This document shows positions 1-9,047 of a stretch of DNA of 64,000 nt, in pieces. This DNA comes from Pandoraea pnomenusa (GTDB lineage Bacteria > Pseudomonadota > Gammaproteobacteria > Burkholderiales > Burkholderiaceae). Location of the stretch: contig NZ_CP009553.3 of the NCBI RefSeq assembly GCF_000767615.3, forward strand, positions 3,100,001 to 3,164,000. The letters are read 5' to 3'. Position 1 is the first letter of the stretch. The number at the start of each line of letters is the position of its first letter. A program made the position numbers and the translations under genes. A model generated the notes under the pieces. It saw only the letters and a program-made list of their open reading frames with translations. It was not told the origin of the DNA and ran no database searches.

Positions 1-2036
1 TGCACGAAGATGCCGAACGAAGTGACGGCGCTGATGGTGCCGCCATATTCCTCGCCGAGCTTGTCGCGCATGAAGTAGCACTTGAGCCAGGCTTCGACGT
101 CGCGTGACGCTTCGTCGGCCCGGCGTTCGTTGGCCGAACAGTGCAGACCGAGTTCGTCCCAGATCGCATCGCGCTTGCGCGCGCTGGGCGACTTCTTGCT
201 CTTGGTGTCATCGTCCTTCTGAAGCTTGCGCGCGTGCGGCGAAAGGCCCGTCGTGAGTTCCACGCCTTCGGGAATCTGCGGCTCGTACTTCTTGCCCGCC
301 AGAATTGCCTTGATGGCGCGATGCGTGAGCAAATCCGGGTAGCGGCGAATCGGGCTGGTGAAGTGCGTGTAGGCCGGATAGGCGAGACCGAAGTGACCGA
401 TGTTGTCCGGGCTGTAGACGGCCTGCTGCATCGAGCGCAGGAGCATCGTCTGCAGCATGGGCGCGTCGGGACGCGATTCGATCTGCGTCATCAGCTCCGA
501 ATAGTCTGACGTTGCCGGCTCGTCGCCACCGCCCAGCGACAACCCGAGCGTCTTGAGGAACGTACGCAGCACCTGAAGTCGCTCGCCCGACGGGCCGGCG
601 TGAATACGATACAGCCCCGGCTGTTTGTGGCGTTTGAGCAAGTCCGCCGCGCACACGTTGGCCGTGAGCATGCATTCCTCGATGAGCCGGTGGGCGTCGT
701 TGCGCGTGCGGGGCAGGATCTGCTCGATCTTGCCCTGTGCATTGCACACGATGTACGTCTCGGTCGAATCGAACTCGATGGCCCCGCGCGACTTCCGGGC
801 TTTGGCCAGCACCTTGTAGAGCTCGTAGAGGTTCTGGAGATGCGGCAGGAGTGCGGCGCGGCGCTGGGCCTCGGCGCCCTTCGTGTTGCCGAGCACCGCC
901 GCCACTTCCGTATAGGTCAGGCGCGCGGCCGAGTGAATCACGGCCGGGTAGAACTGATAGGCCTTCACGTCGCCGTTCGGTGCGACGAGCGCATCGCATA
1001 CGAGCACACAGCGATCGACGTCGGGATTGAGCGAGCACAGGCCGTTCGAGAGCTTCTCCGGCAGCATCGGAATGACGCGGCGCGGGAAATAGACCGACGT
1101 GCTTCGGGTCAGGGCATCGGCATCGAGCGGCCCGCCCGGCGAGACGTAATGCGAGACGTCCGCAATGGCGACGATCAGACGGTAGCCGTTGACGCGACCG
1201 ACCTTGGCGGGCTCGCAATAAACGGCGTCGTCGAAATCGCGCGCGTCTTCGCCGTCGATCGTGACGAGCGGGACGTCGCGCAGGTCGATGCGATGGCGCA
1301 GGTCGGGCGCGCGGACTTCATCGGGCAACGCGCCGGCGGCGGCGAGCGCCTCGGCGGAGAACTGATGCGGCACGCCATACTTGCGCACGGCGATCTCGAT
1401 CTCCATGCCCGGATCGTCGATATCGCCGAGGACCTCCGACACCCGCCCGATCGGCTGGCTGTATCGGCTGGGGTAATCCGTGAGTTCGACCGAGACGACC
1501 TGCCCCACCTTGGCCTTGCCCTGGGCGCGGGGCGGGATCAGGATGTCGTGGCTGATGCGCTTGTCTTCCGGGGCGACCACCATCACGCCGTTTTCGTTGA
1601 GCAGTCGGCCAATGACATGGGTATTGGCCCGGCTCACGACCTCGACGATGTGACCTTCCGGGCGGCCCCGGCGATCGTAGCCGGCGATGCGAAGCAGCAC
1701 GCGGTCGTTGTGCATGACCTTCTTCATCTCCTCGTTGGGGAGGAAGAGGTCGTCGCCGTCGTCATCGCGCACGGCGAAGCCGTAGCCGTCGCGGTGCCCG
1801 ATGACGCGCCCGGCGATGAAATTCGAAGGATGGGTCAGTTGATAGTAACCGCGACGATCGAGTCGAATTTGGTCATCGCGTTCCATGGCGGCGAGGCGCT
1901 TGAAGAAGCCTTCGCGTTCCTGCTTCTTGATGGCCAGCGATTCGGCGATGTCGTTGGCGGACATCGCGGATTCGGCGGTACGCAGGACGCCGAGGATTTC
2001 TTCTCGGCTCGGGATCGGATAGGGATATTTGCTCAA
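1..2036 (-). CDS. rnr: Ribonuclease R, C-terminus cut by window edge
   Basis: Processive 3'-5' exoribonuclease of the RNB/RNase II family that degrades structured RNA. About 678 residues are visible. In order they show an N-terminal winged-helix-like segment (about 1-75), cold-shock-type RNA-binding segments (GRVIGHRDGYGFAVRDD near 75), the RNB catalytic domain with its acidic cluster (DGEDARDFDDAVY) and HFTSPIRRYPDLLTHR, and the first residues of the S1 domain (GGTISAVTSFGIFV) where the window ends. I place the start at a TTG at 2036, giving MSKYPYPIPSREEIL, because a TAA stands in frame five codons upstream and the family begins with this sequence; the first in-frame ATG (near 1962) would remove conserved residues. 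The gene points away from the tRNA-Leu that follows. Confidence 0.93.
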   Translation of the reverse strand, partial: MSKYPYPIPSREEILGVLRTAESAMSANDIAESLAIKKQEREGFFKRLAAMERDDQIRLDRRGYYQLTHPSNFIAGRVIGHRDGYGFAVRDDDGDDLFLPNEEMKKVMHNDRVLLRIAGYDRRGRPEGHIVEVVSRANTHVIGRLLNENGVMVVAPEDKRISHDILIPPRAQGKAKVGQVVSVELTDYPSRYSQPIGRVSEVLGDIDDPGMEIEIAVRKYGVPHQFSAEALAAAGALPDEVRAPDLRHRIDLRDVPLVTIDGEDARDFDDAVYCEPAKVGRVNGYRLIVAIADVSHYVSPGGPLDADALTRSTSVYFPRRVIPMLPEKLSNGLCSLNPDVDRCVLVCDALVAPNGDVKAYQFYPAVIHSAARLTYTEVAAVLGNTKGAEAQRRAALLPHLQNLYELYKVLAKARKSRGAIEFDSTETYIVCNAQGKIEQILPRTRNDAHRLIEECMLTANVCAADLLKRHKQPGLYRIHAGPSGERLQVLRTFLKTLGLSLGGGDEPATSDYSELMTQIESRPDAPMLQTMLLRSMQQAVYSPDNIGHFGLAYPAYTHFTSPIRRYPDLLTHRAIKAILAGKKYEPQIPEGVELTTGLSPHARKLQKDDDTKSKKSPSARKRDAIWDELGLHCSANERRADEASRDVEAWLKCYFMRDKLGEEYGGTISAVTSFGIFV

Positions 2037-2245
2037 AGGTCGGTAGCGTTACTGTGCCGGTTGAGTCCGGCCGAGTGGCGCACCATGCGCCCTGCGGTCC
2101 GTGTCGATGTGCGGTAGCGCGGATAGCGGCGGCGCACGGTCAGGGACAATCATACGGCAAACCTCGCGAAAACTGCCACCTGTGCGGAATTTGAGCGCGC
2201 GGGCGGGAATGGGCGAGGGAATCGAAAATTTTTTCCTCGAAAGTG

Positions 2246-2267
2246 TTGACACTCCCGCGTCACAACC

Positions 2268-2274
<7 letters not shown>
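2246..2274 (+). promoter_or_regulatory. Sigma-70 promoter of first tRNA-Leu gene
   Basis: TTGACA at 2246-2251 and CATAAT at 2269-2274, 17 bp apart, about 40 bp before the tRNA. The same pair in the same spacing precedes the second copy. The -10 box lies inside the duplicated block, while the -35 lies just outside it. Confidence 0.75.
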
Positions 2275-2439
<165 letters not shown>

Positions 2440-2722
2440 TTCATTCCCTCCCGAAAAGCCCCCCCCTCCTCTGCGCAAAGGCGTCGCGCAAGGCACGCAC
2501 GGCATCGTCCACCCGAAGATGCCATGGCGCGCCATGTGACCCACGTCCCCGCGCCTCATTGTCGCGTTTGCGTCACGAAGCACGCTCACACCTCCGCATT
2601 GGAAAAAGAACTCGGTAGAATTTACCTCATAAAAACGTGAATATTGCTCAACGGGTATTTCGCACGTCGGGCACGCGTTGGATGTCAGTTGTTTTCGTTG
2701 CTAGCTACTTGTTGGGAAATAC

Positions 2723-3637
2723 ATGCCTGCTTTCACTCGCGGCGAGCTTGCCGATCTGAACGTCTTCGTCACCATCTGCCGTCGGCAGAGTTTCCGGGAG
2801 GCCGCCACCGAGTTGGGCGTGACCACTTCGGCCTTGAGTCACGCGATGCGCAATCTGGAAGCGCGCCTGGGCGTGAAGCTGTTGAATCGCACGAGCCGCT
2901 CGGTGTCGCCGACGGCGGCGGGCGCGGCGCTGGCCAAGGAGCTCGAGCAGGGGCTGGAGCAGATCGCATCGGCCATCGGTGCGCTCGATCGTTACCGTGC
3001 GTCGCCGGCGGGACGGCTGCGCCTGAACGTGCCGCGCGATGCGGCGCGTTTGTTGCTGGATCCGATTCTTCCGCGTTTCGTCGCGTCGTATCCGGACATC
3101 GAACTCGATGTCACCGTGGATGACCGAATGCTCGATATCGTGGCCGAGGGGTTCGATGCCGGCATGCGGTATGGCGATACCGTACCGGGGGACATGATCG
3201 CGACGCCGCTCACCCCCACCCTGAAGTGGATTGTCGTGGGATCGCCTGAATACCTGGCCAAATACGGCCGCCCGAAGACGCCGCAGGACCTGATGTCCCA
3301 CAACTGCATCCGGATGCGACTGGGAGACAACACCCTGTACAAATGGGAACTGGGCAACGGGCCGACGGCGATCGAACTGGATGTGCCTGGCGCCTTGAGC
3401 ATCAACGAGAGCGACGGCGTGATTGCGGCGGCGGTGGGCGGACTCGGGCTGGGGTACGTGCTCGAGCGCAACGTGTCGACCGAGCTCGCGAGCGGCAAGC
3501 TCGAAGCGGTGCTGACGGATTGGGCGGTGGATGGACCGCCGTTGTCGATGTACTATCCGAGTCGCCGGCAGACATTGCCGGGATTACGCCATCTGATCGA
3601 CATGATCCGCGCGGAACACATGGGTCGGGCGGCGTGA
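2723..3637 (+). CDS. LysR-family transcriptional regulator
   Basis: A 304-residue regulator of normal LysR length. It has an N-terminal winged helix-turn-helix (about residues 10-68: LNVFVTICRRQSFREAA, then TTSALSHAMRNLEARLGVKLLNRTSR) and a LysR substrate-binding domain (about 92-300). It belongs to the subgroup close to YafC/DsdC-like and Burkholderia regulators of unknown effector. It is a single gene enclosed by two identical tRNA-Leu blocks, with no adjacent enzyme or divergent target, so its regulon cannot be read from context. The ATG at 2723 agrees with the family N-terminus. Its position between direct repeats suggests insertion or tandem duplication. Confidence 0.88.
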   Translation: MPAFTRGELADLNVFVTICRRQSFREAATELGVTTSALSHAMRNLEARLGVKLLNRTSRSVSPTAAGAALAKELEQGLEQIASAIGALDRYRASPAGRLRLNVPRDAARLLLDPILPRFVASYPDIELDVTVDDRMLDIVAEGFDAGMRYGDTVPGDMIATPLTPTLKWIVVGSPEYLAKYGRPKTPQDLMSHNCIRMRLGDNTLYKWELGNGPTAIELDVPGALSINESDGVIAAAVGGLGLGYVLERNVSTELASGKLEAVLTDWAVDGPPLSMYYPSRRQTLPGLRHLIDMIRAEHMGRAA

Positions 3638-3713
3638 GATCCGGGGCGGGATGAGGGGGGACGCCGCCATGCGGCGGTGCAGTTCATTTTTGAACATTTT
3701 CGCGATTTCGCTG

Positions 3714-3735
3714 TTGACAGCATGTGAGGTCCTCG

Positions 3736-3742
<7 letters not shown>
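3714..3742 (+). promoter_or_regulatory. Sigma-70 promoter of second tRNA-Leu gene
   Basis: TTGACA at 3714-3719 and CATAAT at 3737-3742 with a 17-bp spacer. The spacer differs from that of copy 1, so the -35 was conserved or re-acquired outside the identical block. Confidence 0.75.
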
Positions 3743-3907
<165 letters not shown>

Positions 3908-4052
3908 CTCATTTCCGCCCCACTCCGGCGCATCTGGCCTGCCCGGCTTATCCGGAATAAGCATCCAACAAAAAAATAGTTGTCTCCCGTCATGTCGGTA
4001 GGGAGGATGGACGTTTTGCTGAAGGTCAGCAGGTACGGGGGTGGGGGCTGCC

Positions 4053-5132
4053 ATGCAGCGAGACACGGGGAACGACACAGGCCAGGCGACGACAGCGCCG
4101 ATGACAGCTTCGGCGCACCCGGGCGATCCCGACCGGGTGGCCGACTGGTTGCTGGCCGGGCTGGAATTGAAAAGTACGTTATTCCACGTCGGCGAATATT
4201 GCGGCCTGTACCAGGCGTCCACGGCAGGCCATCAGCGCGCGAGCTTCCATGTCGTGCTCGATGGCGGCTGCTTCCTGCACGTCGGTGCGAACGGCTCGTT
4301 CGCCGCGCGCACCTTCACGCTGCGGCGTGGCGACGCCGTCTTCCTGCTCTCCGACATCCCCCACTGCCTGTCTCCGCACGCGACACCTCCCGCCGACTTC
4401 ACGGCGCGCGCGGGCACGATGACGCCGCTGCCGGCGCTAGCGCGTGACGCTTCGGCGTCGCCCGCCGGGGCCGTCTCGCTGGCCTGTGGATTCTTCGACT
4501 TTCGCACGGACCTCGATGCACTGGTGCTCGGCATGCTGCCGAACCCGATCGTCGCGCGGCGCGACAGCGGTCGTCTCGAGGGCATGACGCAGATCTTCAC
4601 ATTGATCCAGGCGGAAGCGCGGCGCCCGGGCGATGCGCCGTCGCCGCTGCTCGCGCGCCTGACCGACCTGCTCTTCTACTATGCCCTGCGTGAAGCGGTG
4701 CATGCGGAAGACGTGGCGCCCGGAATGTGGCGTCTGATGCGACGCGATGCGTTCGGGCGTCTTGCCGCGGCGATCATCGAGTCGCCCGGCGAGCGCTGGA
4801 CGACAGACGCGATGGCCGATTTCGTCCACATGTCGCGCGCGCGGTTCTGCAAGCAGTTTGCCGAGATCGGCGGACAACCGCCGGCGCAATTCGTCACGCT
4901 GGTCAGAATGAAGACGGCGGCCGCGTTGTTGCGTGAAGGCGTGTCGTTGCCGGATGCCGCGGAACAGGTGGGCTACCAGTCGGAATCGGCGTTCGCGCAG
5001 GCGTTCAAACGGGTCACGGGGATTCAGCCAGGCGCGTGGCGCCGTCAGGCGGCCCGGACAAACACATCGGACGCGAACGCATCGGCCCCGATCGCCGTGC
5101 AGCCGGCCACCCTGCCCTACCCGTTGCACTGA
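4053..5132 (+). CDS. AraC-family regulator with cupin-type sensor domain
   Basis: About 359 residues. The N-terminal part (about 35-210) looks like the cupin_6/AraC ligand-binding fold (YQASTAGHQRASFHVVLDGGCF, LRRGDAVFLLSDIPHCL). The C-terminal 100 residues are a double helix-turn-helix (MADFVHMSRARFCKQFAEIGGQPP and LPDAAEQVGYQSESAFAQAFKRVTGIQPGAWRR). It lies 131 bp before the AhpD/flavoprotein/ABC operon on the same strand and is the obvious candidate activator. The start is uncertain: an in-frame GTG at 4041 adds four residues, while the ATG at 4053 has a GGGGG stretch 5 bp before it. The effector is unknown. Confidence 0.85.
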   Translation: MQRDTGNDTGQATTAPMTASAHPGDPDRVADWLLAGLELKSTLFHVGEYCGLYQASTAGHQRASFHVVLDGGCFLHVGANGSFAARTFTLRRGDAVFLLSDIPHCLSPHATPPADFTARAGTMTPLPALARDASASPAGAVSLACGFFDFRTDLDALVLGMLPNPIVARRDSGRLEGMTQIFTLIQAEARRPGDAPSPLLARLTDLLFYYALREAVHAEDVAPGMWRLMRRDAFGRLAAAIIESPGERWTTDAMADFVHMSRARFCKQFAEIGGQPPAQFVTLVRMKTAAALLREGVSLPDAAEQVGYQSESAFAQAFKRVTGIQPGAWRRQAARTNTSDANASAPIAVQPATLPYPLH

Positions 5133-5263
5133 GGCAGGACATCGCATCCGCTCGGAAACTCCCGACGCGTGGCGAGACAAATCCGCAGAATTTCCAGACA
5201 GGAACGCATTGAGCCCACGACGTGTCCTGCGCACAATGCAAGCTCGACTGTAAGGAGCCCGAT

Positions 5264-5830
5264 ATGAGCCGACTGCCGCTGCATACCCTGGAAACCGCCC
5301 CCGAGGCGAGCCGCCCATTTCTCGAAAAATCGCTCGCCGCGAATGGCTTCCTGCCGAATCTGGTGGCCTCCCTGGCCAACGCGCCGACGGCACTCGAGAC
5401 CTACCTGACCGTGGGCGGCATCAATGCGCGTGCGAGCCTGACCCTGGCCGAGCGCGAAGTCGTGCAAATCACGGCCGCGGGCATCCACGGCTGCGGCTTC
5501 TGCGTTGCCGGCCACACGGCAGTGGCGCTGAAGAAGGCGCAACTGCCTGAGTCGCTCGTGGAGGAGATTCGAGACCAACGTCCGCTCTCGGACGCCAGAC
5601 TCGATGCGGTCGCCGTGTTCACGCGCGCCGTGATCGCCACACGCGGCGCAGTGTCCGATGCCGAACTCGCCGCGTTCAAATCCGCGGGCTTCGACGACGC
5701 CGCCGCACTCGAGGTCGTGCTGGGCGTGTCGCTGGCCACGCTGTGCAATTTCGCGAACAACCTGTCGCAAAACGAACTGAATCCGCAGCTGGCGGCGTAC
5801 CGCTGGGCGCCGAAGGAACGCGCGGCATGA
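5264..5830 (+). CDS. AhpD-like carboxymuconolactone-decarboxylase-family protein
   Basis: A 188-residue all-helical CMD/AhpD-fold protein. The redox motif is GCGFCVAGHT (CxxC followed by a histidine three residues on), as in AhpD-type peroxidase-related enzymes. AhpD proteins reduce peroxides through this cysteine pair; whether this one does is inference. The ATG at 5264 has AAGGAG 6 bp upstream, so I prefer it to longer in-frame starts. The stop overlaps the next ATG (ATGA at 5827-5830), showing translational coupling. It is the first gene of an operon with a flavoprotein and an ABC importer, so it may detoxify a product of the flavoprotein. Confidence 0.85.
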   Translation: MSRLPLHTLETAPEASRPFLEKSLAANGFLPNLVASLANAPTALETYLTVGGINARASLTLAEREVVQITAAGIHGCGFCVAGHTAVALKKAQLPESLVEEIRDQRPLSDARLDAVAVFTRAVIATRGAVSDAELAAFKSAGFDDAAALEVVLGVSLATLCNFANNLSQNELNPQLAAYRWAPKERAA

Positions 5831-6966
5831 GCGCGTCGGCCGGCCTGCGCGGACTCGCCGCACGTGCCCCGTCGCTCGCGACGTGGCTCGACACCCACGC
5901 AGAGACACTCGACACGGACGCCACGCTTTGCGGCGACGTCGTGCCCCGACTCGCCGAAGCGGGCTTGCTACACATCGGTGTACCGACGACATTGGGCGGG
6001 GGCGGAGGCACGATCGGCGACGCGATCGACAGCGTGGCCGAGGTCGCCGAACATTCCTTCGCGGCCGCCTTCGTGCTCTGGGGACAGCGGACTTTCATCG
6101 AATATCTGCTCCAGAGCCCCAATCACGGACTGCGAGATCGCCTGCTTCCCGCCCTGCTGGCAGGTGAACTGGCCGGCGCCACCGGCTTGTCCAACGCCAT
6201 GAAGTACCTGTCGGCGATCGAACCGCTGCAGATTCGCGCGACCCAGGTTCCGGCGGCGTCGGGTGCGACGCGCGTGCCCGCCTGGCGCGTGACGGGCGCG
6301 CTGCCGTGGATCACGAACCTGCGCAAGCAGGGCTTCGTTGCCGCCGCCGCAGCCGATCACGAGGCAGGCGGTCCGCCGTCGATTTTCGCCATCGCGCACA
6401 ATGCGCCGGGTGTGACACGCAGCGACGATCTGGATCTGATCGGGCTGCGGGGCACCAACACCGCCGCACTGCAAATGACGGACACGCCGCTGACCGACGA
6501 CGATCGCGTGACCGACAATGCCCCCGCCTGGCTGGTTCGCGTGCGGCCGGCGTTCCTCGGTTTGCAGTGCGGGATGTCGCTGGGTCTGGCGCGCCGCAGT
6601 CTCGCCGGCACGTACGACGGCGGGCCAGGGGCCCGCGCCGCAGTGGCCGAGGAAGCGGCGGCACTCGCCGAACAGCTCGATACCCTCGCGGCACGACTGA
6701 AATCGGGCGTCGCACAGGGCGAATTCGTTCAGGCGCCGGCGCATCTTTTCGAACTGCGCATCGCACTCGCGGGCGTGGTACACGACGCCGCCTCGCTCGA
6801 AGTGCAAACAGGCGGTGGGCGCGGCTACCTTCGCGGGTTGTCGGGCGTCGCACGCCGTCAGCGTGAAGCGGCCTTCGTGCCCATCGTCACGCCAAGCCTC
6901 GTGCAACTGAAAAACCAACTTGCGGCCCAACGCACGCAACAACGCCCAACCGGAACCGCGCCATGA
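5827..6966 (+). CDS. Acyl-CoA-dehydrogenase-family flavoprotein
   Basis: 379 residues with acyl-CoA dehydrogenase layout: helical N-domain (1-115), middle beta domain (about 120-230, including ATGLSNAMKYL and WRVTGALPWITNL), and a helical C-domain ending near GGGRGYLRGLSGVARRQREAAFVPI. The lineage looks closer to the SfnB/DszC-like monooxygenases that use reduced flavin than to true fatty-acyl dehydrogenases, because it sits with an importer and not with beta-oxidation genes; this is inference. It overlaps its neighbours by 4 bp on both sides (5827-5830 and 6963-6966). Its substrate is probably the compound brought in by the ABC system. Confidence 0.78.
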   Translation: MSASAGLRGLAARAPSLATWLDTHAETLDTDATLCGDVVPRLAEAGLLHIGVPTTLGGGGGTIGDAIDSVAEVAEHSFAAAFVLWGQRTFIEYLLQSPNHGLRDRLLPALLAGELAGATGLSNAMKYLSAIEPLQIRATQVPAASGATRVPAWRVTGALPWITNLRKQGFVAAAAADHEAGGPPSIFAIAHNAPGVTRSDDLDLIGLRGTNTAALQMTDTPLTDDDRVTDNAPAWLVRVRPAFLGLQCGMSLGLARRSLAGTYDGGPGARAAVAEEAAALAEQLDTLAARLKSGVAQGEFVQAPAHLFELRIALAGVVHDAASLEVQTGGGRGYLRGLSGVARRQREAAFVPIVTPSLVQLKNQLAAQRTQQRPTGTAP

Positions 6967-7820
6967 CGCAAACCACGGCAACGCAGCGCGCGCGCCCCCA
7001 CCCGCTTGTCGGCGCCGCACGCGAGGCGACCTCGCCAGCGTCGCCGTTCCTCACGCTGCGCGGCGTCGGACTGTCGTATGGCAGCCGCGAGGTTCTCCGC
7101 AATGTGGACCTGAGCGTCGCCCCCGGCGAACTGGTGTCCGTGCTCGGGCCGAGCGGGTCGGGCAAGTCGACCCTGCTTCGCATCGCCGCCGGGCTGCTGC
7201 CGCCCAGCCACGGCGTCGTCGATGTCGATGGGGCAGCCCTGAGGGGGCCGCGACCGGACGTCGCGCTCGCCTTTCAGGATCCATGCCTGCTGCCGTGGCT
7301 CACGGTCGAGCGCAACGTTGCCTTCGGCCTCACCTTCGCGCGCCAGCCGTCGATCTCGCGCGATGCCCGACGGGTGCGCATCGATGCCGCGCTGGCGGAA
7401 GTCGGCCTGGCCCACGCCCACGCGTTGCGCCCGCGCCAACTCTCGGGCGGGATGGCACAGCGTGTCGCGCTCGCGCGCTGCCTCGCCCGTCAACCGCGTG
7501 CACTGCTGCTCGACGAGCCGTTCGGCGCACTGGACGAAGTGACGCGCGCCGACATGCAGCGTCTGCTCGTGACAGTGGTACGCGATACCGGCGCGGCAAC
7601 GGTGCTCGTGACGCACGACATCGACGAGGCGCTGCTCGTCTCGGACCGCGTCGTATTGCTCGGCAATCAGGGACGCACGCTGGCGCAGTGGACGCTCGAC
7701 ATGCCGGCGCCGCGTGAAGCGCAAGTGCAGGCGCTCGGCGCGCTGCGCATCGAGATTCTGCAAGCGCTGCAGCAAGCCATGTCCCGCGACGCGACTGCCA
7801 CGCGGCTGCCACGCGGCTGA
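6963..7820 (+). CDS. ABC transporter ATPase, nitrate/sulfonate/taurine type
   Basis: 285-residue nucleotide-binding subunit of the SsuB/TauB/NrtD class. Walker A GPSGSGKSTLL, Q-loop AFQDPCLLPW, signature LSGGMAQRVALARCLA, Walker B LLLDEPFGALDE and H-loop VTHDIDEA are all intact. About 30 poorly conserved residues precede the domain. It overlaps the flavoprotein gene by 4 bp and is followed after 42 bp by the binding protein and then the permease, completing an importer. The LLPW/DEP/THD details are those of the sulfonate-nitrate family, but the exact substrate cannot be told. Confidence 0.9.
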   Translation: MTQTTATQRARPHPLVGAAREATSPASPFLTLRGVGLSYGSREVLRNVDLSVAPGELVSVLGPSGSGKSTLLRIAAGLLPPSHGVVDVDGAALRGPRPDVALAFQDPCLLPWLTVERNVAFGLTFARQPSISRDARRVRIDAALAEVGLAHAHALRPRQLSGGMAQRVALARCLARQPRALLLDEPFGALDEVTRADMQRLLVTVVRDTGAATVLVTHDIDEALLVSDRVVLLGNQGRTLAQWTLDMPAPREAQVQALGALRIEILQALQQAMSRDATATRLPRG

Positions 7821-7862
7821 CGCCCTGAATCACACGACAACATCTACGGGGACTCCCAGACC

Positions 7863-9047
7863 ATGTGCCAAATTTCCCGCCGAGAATGGCTGAAACTCGC
7901 ATCGATGATGACCGTCGCCGGCGCCGCGCCCCTGCTGGCGTCGGGCGCCGCACGTGCCGCCGCCGAGCCGGATGCCCCGCTGCGCATCGGCTATCTGCCG
8001 ATCACGGACGCCACGCCGCTGCTCGTGGCACACCACTACGGATTCTTTGGGCAGGCCGGCATCAAGGCGGAAAAGCCCACGCTCCTGCGTAGCTGGGCCC
8101 AACTGATCGAAGCCTTTCTGTCCGGACAGGTCAACGTTGTCCACCTGCTCTCGCCGATGACCGTCTGGGCGCGGTACGGCAGCCAGGCCAAGGCCAAGGT
8201 CGTTGCGTGGAACCACGTCAACGGCAGCGCCATTACGGTGACCAACGACATTCAGAAAGTGAGCGACCTCGGCGGCAAAACCGTCGCGGTGCCCTTCTGG
8301 TATTCCATCCACAACGTGGTGCTGCAGGGACTGCTCGCCGCCAACGGCCTCACGCCCGTGCTCAAGAAAAGCGGCGCGCCCGCAGCCAACGAGGTCAATC
8401 TGATCGTGATGGCGCCGTCCGACATGCCCCCGGCGCTTGCCGCAAGGCAGATCGCCGGATACATCGTGGCCGAGCCGTTCAACGCCGCGGCCGAGAACCT
8501 GAAGGTCGGCAAGATCCTGCGCTTTACCGGCGACGTGTGGAAGAACCACGCATGCTGCGTTGTCACCATGCACGAGCGCGACCTGGACTCGCGCCCCGAG
8601 TGGTCGCAGAAGGTGGTCGATGCCATCGTCAAGGCGCAGGCGTGGACGCGCGCACACCCGGACGATGCAGCGCGCCTGTTGTCGAAGGAAGGCGAAAATC
8701 GCTATACGCCGCATCCGTTCCAGGTCCTGCAGCGGGTGCTGGCACCGGCCGCGTCGGAGCAGGGTCGCTACCTCGCCGACAAGGCAATCGTGCATGCCGA
8801 CTGGCACGAGAAGCGCATCGACTTTCAACCGTATCCTTACCCAAGCTACACCGAGGCGCTGGTGCGTCACATGCAGAAGACGCAGGTCGAGGGTAACGCG
8901 CAATTCGTCGCGAAGCTCGACCCGGCATTCGTGGCACGCGATCTCGTGGACGATCGCTTTGTGAAGAAGAGCATTGCGGCGGTGGGCGGCATGAAGGCCT
9001 TCGGATTGCCCGAAGGGTTCACGCGTCAGGAGGTCATCGTTGTCTGA
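7863..9047 (+). CDS. ABC substrate-binding protein with Tat signal (SsuA/NrtA-like)
   Basis: 394-residue periplasmic binding protein. The N-terminus has a twin-arginine signal (SRREWLKLASMM, then a hydrophobic stretch to about residue 33), so it is exported folded. The mature part starts with the family pattern PLRIGYLPITDATPLLVAHHYGFF and contains GKTVAVPFWYSIHN, typical of nitrate/bicarbonate/sulfonate binders. The C-terminus is longer than in SsuA and closer to CmpA/NrtA. Its end overlaps the permease start by 8 bp. Ligand unknown. Confidence 0.88.
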   Translation: MCQISRREWLKLASMMTVAGAAPLLASGAARAAAEPDAPLRIGYLPITDATPLLVAHHYGFFGQAGIKAEKPTLLRSWAQLIEAFLSGQVNVVHLLSPMTVWARYGSQAKAKVVAWNHVNGSAITVTNDIQKVSDLGGKTVAVPFWYSIHNVVLQGLLAANGLTPVLKKSGAPAANEVNLIVMAPSDMPPALAARQIAGYIVAEPFNAAAENLKVGKILRFTGDVWKNHACCVVTMHERDLDSRPEWSQKVVDAIVKAQAWTRAHPDDAARLLSKEGENRYTPHPFQVLQRVLAPAASEQGRYLADKAIVHADWHEKRIDFQPYPYPSYTEALVRHMQKTQVEGNAQFVAKLDPAFVARDLVDDRFVKKSIAAVGGMKAFGLPEGFTRQEVIVV